DNA from: Caldilineaceae bacterium
GTDB taxonomy: Bacteria > Chloroflexota > Anaerolineae > Caldilineales > Caldilineaceae
Reading direction: 5' to 3'
DNA length: 64,000 nucleotides
NCBI GenBank assembly: GCA_018003515.1
Contig: JAGNDO010000009.1
Location: forward strand, 50,440 to 114,439
Under the pieces are notes generated by a model. It saw nothing but the letters and a program-made list of their open reading frames with translations, had not been told where the DNA came from and did no database searches. How positions within the stretch are numbered: position 1 is the stretch's first letter; every line of letters begins with the position of its first letter. Made by a program: the position numbers and the translations under genes. Of this stretch, positions 60,607-64,000 are shown one piece after another.

Positions 60607-62277
60607 CTACTTTTTAGCCTTGGCGGGGGTACTCACTTGGGCACCTAAATCGCTGACCGCATATTCCACCAGGGGATCCGGGCCGCTGGCCGTGGAGCCG
60701 CTCGACTGCCCGGCGGTCAGCCCGCTCAACTGGGCATGGTCGCCCATTTGACATTCCAGCTTGATCGACTGACCCAAGAATTCGCTCACCAACCCGCTCA
60801 CTTCCGCCCGCAGGGTTGGCTCCAAGATCATATCTCGGGCGAAGGTGTTGTTGCCAAAGGCAAAGACCACGGTCTGGTTGGCCACGGCCATGTCCCGCAC
60901 AGAGCGCAGGGCCGCCTGGGTTTTGATGCCCGACTTAGCCCGCACGGCGTTCAAGAACTCGGTCCACCTCTGCTGCAAACGCGTCACCGCGGCCTCGTCG
61001 ATGACCGGAGCCGGGCCGTCGCTTTCGTCCTGGGCCGGGTCGGGTTTTTGGGTGGGAGAAGTTTCCACCGGGATCGGGCCAGTCCCTGTTGACGAAACCC
61101 CACCTGTCTGGGGTCGGGCTGGGGGGGGCTTGACGACCGGGGCCGCTGGTGCAGTGGCCGATGTGCCCGCAGAAACAGCGACGACAGGCTGCACTGTTCC
61201 CTGCGCACTCTCAATAAAGGCCAATTCCAGGAGCAGTTGGGGCTGGTTGCTGGCCTTGATCTCGGCCATAGCGTCGCTGATGCGCTTGATGGCGTAAAGG
61301 ATGACGCCTGGGTCCACGGCCTTGCCCTGGGCCTGCATGTGGGTGATGACCTCGCCGGGTAGATCGCTCAACAGCCCGGCGTCGCCCGTCATCTGCAAGA
61401 GCATGACGCCCCGCAGATATTCCACCCACTGATGGCTAAATTCTACCAGACTGGCCCCATCCACCACCAACTCCTGGATCAAGCGCAGGCCCGCGGTCAC
61501 ATCCCGGTCCGCCAGGGCCTGGACCATGGCCATGACCGATTGACTGGCTACAGCGCCGGTCACCTGCTGCACCTGGGCCAGGGTGACAATCTGCGCGCCG
61601 TAACTGAGCATCTGGTCCAGCAAACTGATCGCATCCCGCATACAGCCCTGAGAGGCCCGCCCGATGGCGGTGAGGGCATCGGGTTCGGCCTCAAAGCCCT
61701 CGGCCTGGGCAATGGTTTGCAGATGGGTCACGATCTCCGGCACGGGGATGCGGCGGAAATCGAAGCGCTGGCAACGGCTGTGGATGGTGGCCGGGATCTT
61801 ATGCGGCTCCGTGGTGGCCAGGATGAAGCGGGTGTGGGGCGGCGGCTCTTCCAGGGTCTTGAGCAGGGCGTTGAAGGCGGCAATACTGAGCATGTGGACT
61901 TCGTCGATGATGTAGACTTTATAGCGGCCTTCGCTGGGCCGGAAGCCCACCTTTTCCCGCAGTTCCCGCACATCATCCACGCTGTTGTTGCTGGCGGCGT
62001 CGATCTCGATCAGATCGATCATGCGCCCTTCGTTGATGGCCACACAGGTGGCGCATTCATTGCAAGGCCGCTCGGCCTCGGCCGCAGAGCAGTTGAGCGC
62101 TTTGGCCAAAATACGCGCCGTGCTGGTCTTCCCCGTCCCCCGAGGCCCAGAGAAGAGATAAGCATGGGCCACCCGCCCATCCCGCAGGGCATTGGTCAGG
62201 GTCTGGGTGATATGGGCCTGGCCGACCACCTCGTCAAAGGTCTGGCTGCGCCATTTGCGGTAGAGTGCTTGGGCCAT
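60607..62277 (-). CDS. dnaX: DNA polymerase III gamma/tau subunit
   Basis: 556-residue clamp-loader ATPase. AAA+ domain with Walker A FSGPRGTGKTSTARILAKAL, zinc cysteines CNECATC, Walker B VYIIDEVHMLS, sensor LATTEPHKIP. After the clamp-loader domains comes a Pro/Thr/Ser-rich linker (about 385-440) and a C-terminal tau-like domain. ATG at 62277 (MAQALYRKWRSQTF) is the standard start; the frame extends upstream into repeats but that part is not coding. There is no Shine-Dalgarno in front of it. Upstream gene of dnaX-ybaB-recR. Confidence 0.97.
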   Translation of the reverse strand: MAQALYRKWRSQTFDEVVGQAHITQTLTNALRDGRVAHAYLFSGPRGTGKTSTARILAKALNCSAAEAERPCNECATCVAINEGRMIDLIEIDAASNNSVDDVRELREKVGFRPSEGRYKVYIIDEVHMLSIAAFNALLKTLEEPPPHTRFILATTEPHKIPATIHSRCQRFDFRRIPVPEIVTHLQTIAQAEGFEAEPDALTAIGRASQGCMRDAISLLDQMLSYGAQIVTLAQVQQVTGAVASQSVMAMVQALADRDVTAGLRLIQELVVDGASLVEFSHQWVEYLRGVMLLQMTGDAGLLSDLPGEVITHMQAQGKAVDPGVILYAIKRISDAMAEIKASNQPQLLLELAFIESAQGTVQPVVAVSAGTSATAPAAPVVKPPPARPQTGGVSSTGTGPIPVETSPTQKPDPAQDESDGPAPVIDEAAVTRLQQRWTEFLNAVRAKSGIKTQAALRSVRDMAVANQTVVFAFGNNTFARDMILEPTLRAEVSGLVSEFLGQSIKLECQMGDHAQLSGLTAGQSSGSTASGPDPLVEYAVSDLGAQVSTPAKAKK

Positions 62278-62280
62278 AGT

Positions 62281-62353
62281 TCGTATCGAGTATCGAGTAA
62301 TGAGTAATGAGTGATGAGTGTGGAGCAATCCGCCATTCGCCATTCGCCATTCA
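62281..62353. repeat. Composite of short repeats upstream of dnaX
   Basis: Runs of ATCGAGTATCGAGTA (half of R2), AATGAGTAATGAGTGATGAG (as at 31468) and three copies of GCCATTC. It joins words of at least two other repeat families. Confidence 0.75.
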
Positions 62354-62397
62354 CATTCGCCGGTTAGTTTATCACCGATACCAAGCTGTCGCAAGTG

Positions 62398-62425
62398 TTG
62401 GGGCGATTTTCCTTTGTGGTATAAT
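62398..62425 (+). promoter_or_regulatory. Promoter placed for a leaderless transcript of the last gene
   Basis: TTGGGG at 62398-62403, 16 bases, perfect TATAAT at 62420-62425, and seven bases to the ATG at 62433. No ribosome site fits between. Confidence 0.6.
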
Positions 62426-62432
62426 CGAGACC

Positions 62433-64000
62433 ATGTCCGATAAAATTATCACTACATTTCAACAACGGTTGCAACTGGAACGGGAGATGGCCGCTCTGGG
62501 CGACACCACCACCGAGGCGGATCTGGATCGTCAGGTTCGGACCCTGGTGGATGGCTATCCCCATGACGTCTTGCTGACCGTGCTGCTTAAAAAGCTGGAC
62601 GTCACCAATGGCCAACTGCGGGGCGGGCTGGGGAAGCTGGCCGCCCTCCTGCCCAGGGACGCGGCGCTGACCGGTCTGCGCAATGCCGCGGCCAACCGCC
62701 GCCAGAGCGCCCAGACTCGGCTCACCGCGGCCTTGCTCATGCAGCGATTCCTGGGCCAGGAAGTGCCCCCGGCCCTGCTGGCGGATCTGCACGACTCGGA
62801 TCAAGTGGTCATGCAGAGCTTGCAAGAGGCCATTGAGGAAGGGCGTGCCAACCGCTATGTGCTGCTGGAATATGTGCGCCAGCTTCGCCAAGAAACCGAA
62901 GAGACCGCCCACATGGTCATGGGCCTGATCGACCGTCTCAATCCAGCCGATCAGGTGGGTCTGTTGCGGCTGCTCGGTCTGGATGACCGGGCCGGTGTGG
63001 CCAAAGCCGCCATTCAGCGCCTGGGCGACATGCGGGATGCAGAAGGGGGGGCGCTGGCGCTGTTCGCTCTGCATGCGCTTCAGCCCAACTTGCCCCCACC
63101 CCTGGCACAAACGGCTGCCCAAGGCCTGCGTCGTCTGCGTTTCTCCGGCGTGCGGGCGGATCTGGCGAACAGCGACGGTTGGCGTGGCTTGATGGGACCG
63201 GCAGATCCAGCCGGCAACCAGATCATCTGGTTTGTGCGCACCCCCCAAACGGGTGACGACGGTGTGCTGATCGGAATTCATGCCAACCCCCAAGCCGGGG
63301 TGTTGGAAGCCTTCGGCCACGAACGGATAGACCTGTCTATGCTGCCCACCCAGCGGGAAGTGGGCCAGTTGGTCTCCGTGGACACGGGCAACAAACAACC
63401 CTTGGTTTTGCTGGAAGTCCCCTTTGATTTCGCCCGCTGGCGATTGCAAGCGGCGCTGGATGCCCAATGGCAGGTCAATCCGGTCCAGCCTCTGCCGGGG
63501 GAATATCGCCTCTACAGCGATCTGCTGTGGACTTTGCCCCCACCCCTGACGTCACCCACTGTTTCGCCTCTCCTGCAAGCCTTCTTCACACCGGACCCCG
63601 ACTTGTGGACCGAGGCAGCCGGCAACCTCAACCTGGGCACAATCTCGGAGCGGGTGTTACAACATCCGGCCATGGGGACTTGGTTCTTCCACGGCCAAAA
63701 CCTGATCCAAATCATCCGCACCCGCCCGGATCTGGGCAATAGTCCCGGCATTGCCCAGATGGTCAAGGGGCTACTGCAAGACATTTTTAGCCAAGACGCC
63801 AATCACGAATTGCTGACGGGGCTGGAAGCCGGTCTGCGCGCCCAAGCCGCCTGGCTTTATCTGTCCGGCAGCCGAGACAGCGCCCACCAAGCCCAAGTCC
63901 TGGCCGAAAGCATCCGCAATCTGCCCCCCGCCCAAAACCCCTTCCTGGCCCGCATGATGGAGATCGGCGTGCGCTTTGCGTTGGAGAATTTGCCTTCGTG
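62433..64000 (+). CDS. Uncharacterised large protein, 3' end beyond the window
   Basis: Open from ATG 62433 to the end of the window (at least 522 residues, no stop). It starts MSDKIITTFQQRLQLEREMA. The first 250 residues are helical with repeats like HEAT (LLTVLLKKLDVTNGQLRGGL, LADLHDSDQVVMQSLQEAIE). Then strands with IIWFVRTPQTGDDGVLIGIH and further helices. No known domain was recognised. The promoter is a perfect TATAAT placed seven bases from the ATG. The gene is incomplete here. Confidence 0.75.
   Translation, partial: MSDKIITTFQQRLQLEREMAALGDTTTEADLDRQVRTLVDGYPHDVLLTVLLKKLDVTNGQLRGGLGKLAALLPRDAALTGLRNAAANRRQSAQTRLTAALLMQRFLGQEVPPALLADLHDSDQVVMQSLQEAIEEGRANRYVLLEYVRQLRQETEETAHMVMGLIDRLNPADQVGLLRLLGLDDRAGVAKAAIQRLGDMRDAEGGALALFALHALQPNLPPPLAQTAAQGLRRLRFSGVRADLANSDGWRGLMGPADPAGNQIIWFVRTPQTGDDGVLIGIHANPQAGVLEAFGHERIDLSMLPTQREVGQLVSVDTGNKQPLVLLEVPFDFARWRLQAALDAQWQVNPVQPLPGEYRLYSDLLWTLPPPLTSPTVSPLLQAFFTPDPDLWTEAAGNLNLGTISERVLQHPAMGTWFFHGQNLIQIIRTRPDLGNSPGIAQMVKGLLQDIFSQDANHELLTGLEAGLRAQAAWLYLSGSRDSAHQAQVLAESIRNLPPAQNPFLARMMEIGVRFALENLPS

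Overview
This 64 kb window is a bacterial chromosome segment of moderately high GC with dense, short operons on both strands. I infer a Chloroflexota bacterium (Anaerolineae/Caldilineae-like). The reasons are a mevalonate kinase, a stand-alone methylmalonyl-CoA mutase large subunit with epimerase, a fused NuoCD, several A-type/Nfu/SufT iron-sulfur factors and very many intergenic hairpin repeats. No rRNA, tRNA, CRISPR array, transposase or phage gene was seen, so the placement is inference only.

Layout. 1-3.6 kb: iron-sulfur and cofactor genes on the minus strand (Nfu domain, ErpA/IscA type, MoaA) with a SufR-like regulator. 3.9-7.5 kb: part of complex I (nuoB, nuoCD, nuoI), with lysine/alanine-rich tails on NuoB and NuoI. 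7.7-12.1 kb: UPF0173 hydrolase, two small cysteine-motif proteins, an FAD oxidoreductase and Mrp/ApbC. 12.2-13 kb: Phd/PIN toxin-antitoxin pair. 13.2-15.2 kb: membrane Hdr/GlpC-like iron-sulfur oxidoreductase. 15.3-19.6 kb: a defence island (BrnT/BrnA pair, several lone antitoxins, a toxin remnant, and a NACHT STAND NTPase with a 37-unit dipeptide tract encoded by hexanucleotide repeats). 19.6-24.4 kb: Hsp33, Nfu N-domain protein, and a VTC-DUF4956-CotH operon. 24.6-28.5 kb: asparaginase-family hydrolase, and E2 and E3 of a 2-oxoacid dehydrogenase. 28.6-30.3 kb: divergent TumE-type and MNT-HEPN toxin-antitoxin modules.

30.3-36.1 kb: TPR membrane protein, thioesterase, MBL hydrolase, CBS protein, ferredoxin-NADP reductase, YtfJ/GerW. 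36.3-40.2 kb: pyrroline-5-carboxylate dehydrogenase, glycine C-acetyltransferase, lysoplasmalogenase. 40.4-46.2 kb: glycogen-synthase-like enzyme and branching enzyme, with a second TumE-type pair and a ThiF/MoeB enzyme between them. 46.4-51.4 kb: multi-GAF histidine kinase coupled to a receiver-kinase hybrid. 51.4-56.4 kb: mevalonate kinase, GNAT, NUDIX, kynureninase, GDPD, SufT-like protein, methylmalonyl-CoA epimerase. 56.5-62.3 kb: HicB, methylmalonyl-CoA mutase, a nucleotidyltransferase with a HEPN remnant, recR, ybaB, dnaX. 62.4 kb to the end: an unfinished unknown gene.

Three signals stand out. First, the NACHT gene carries a 222-nt CTCGAT/CTCGCT-type hexamer tract abutted by an in-frame palindrome, inside a toxin-antitoxin island. 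Second, toxin-antitoxin genes are repeatedly joined to metabolic genes by ATGA overlaps, and two N-terminal toxin remnants lie exactly at neighbouring gene starts. Third, intergenic hairpins are exceptionally abundant; many have arms built from 6-9 bp tandem subrepeats, and several families recur. Several genes (brnT, the Nfu N-domain gene, the last gene) appear to have promoters placed for leaderless transcripts.
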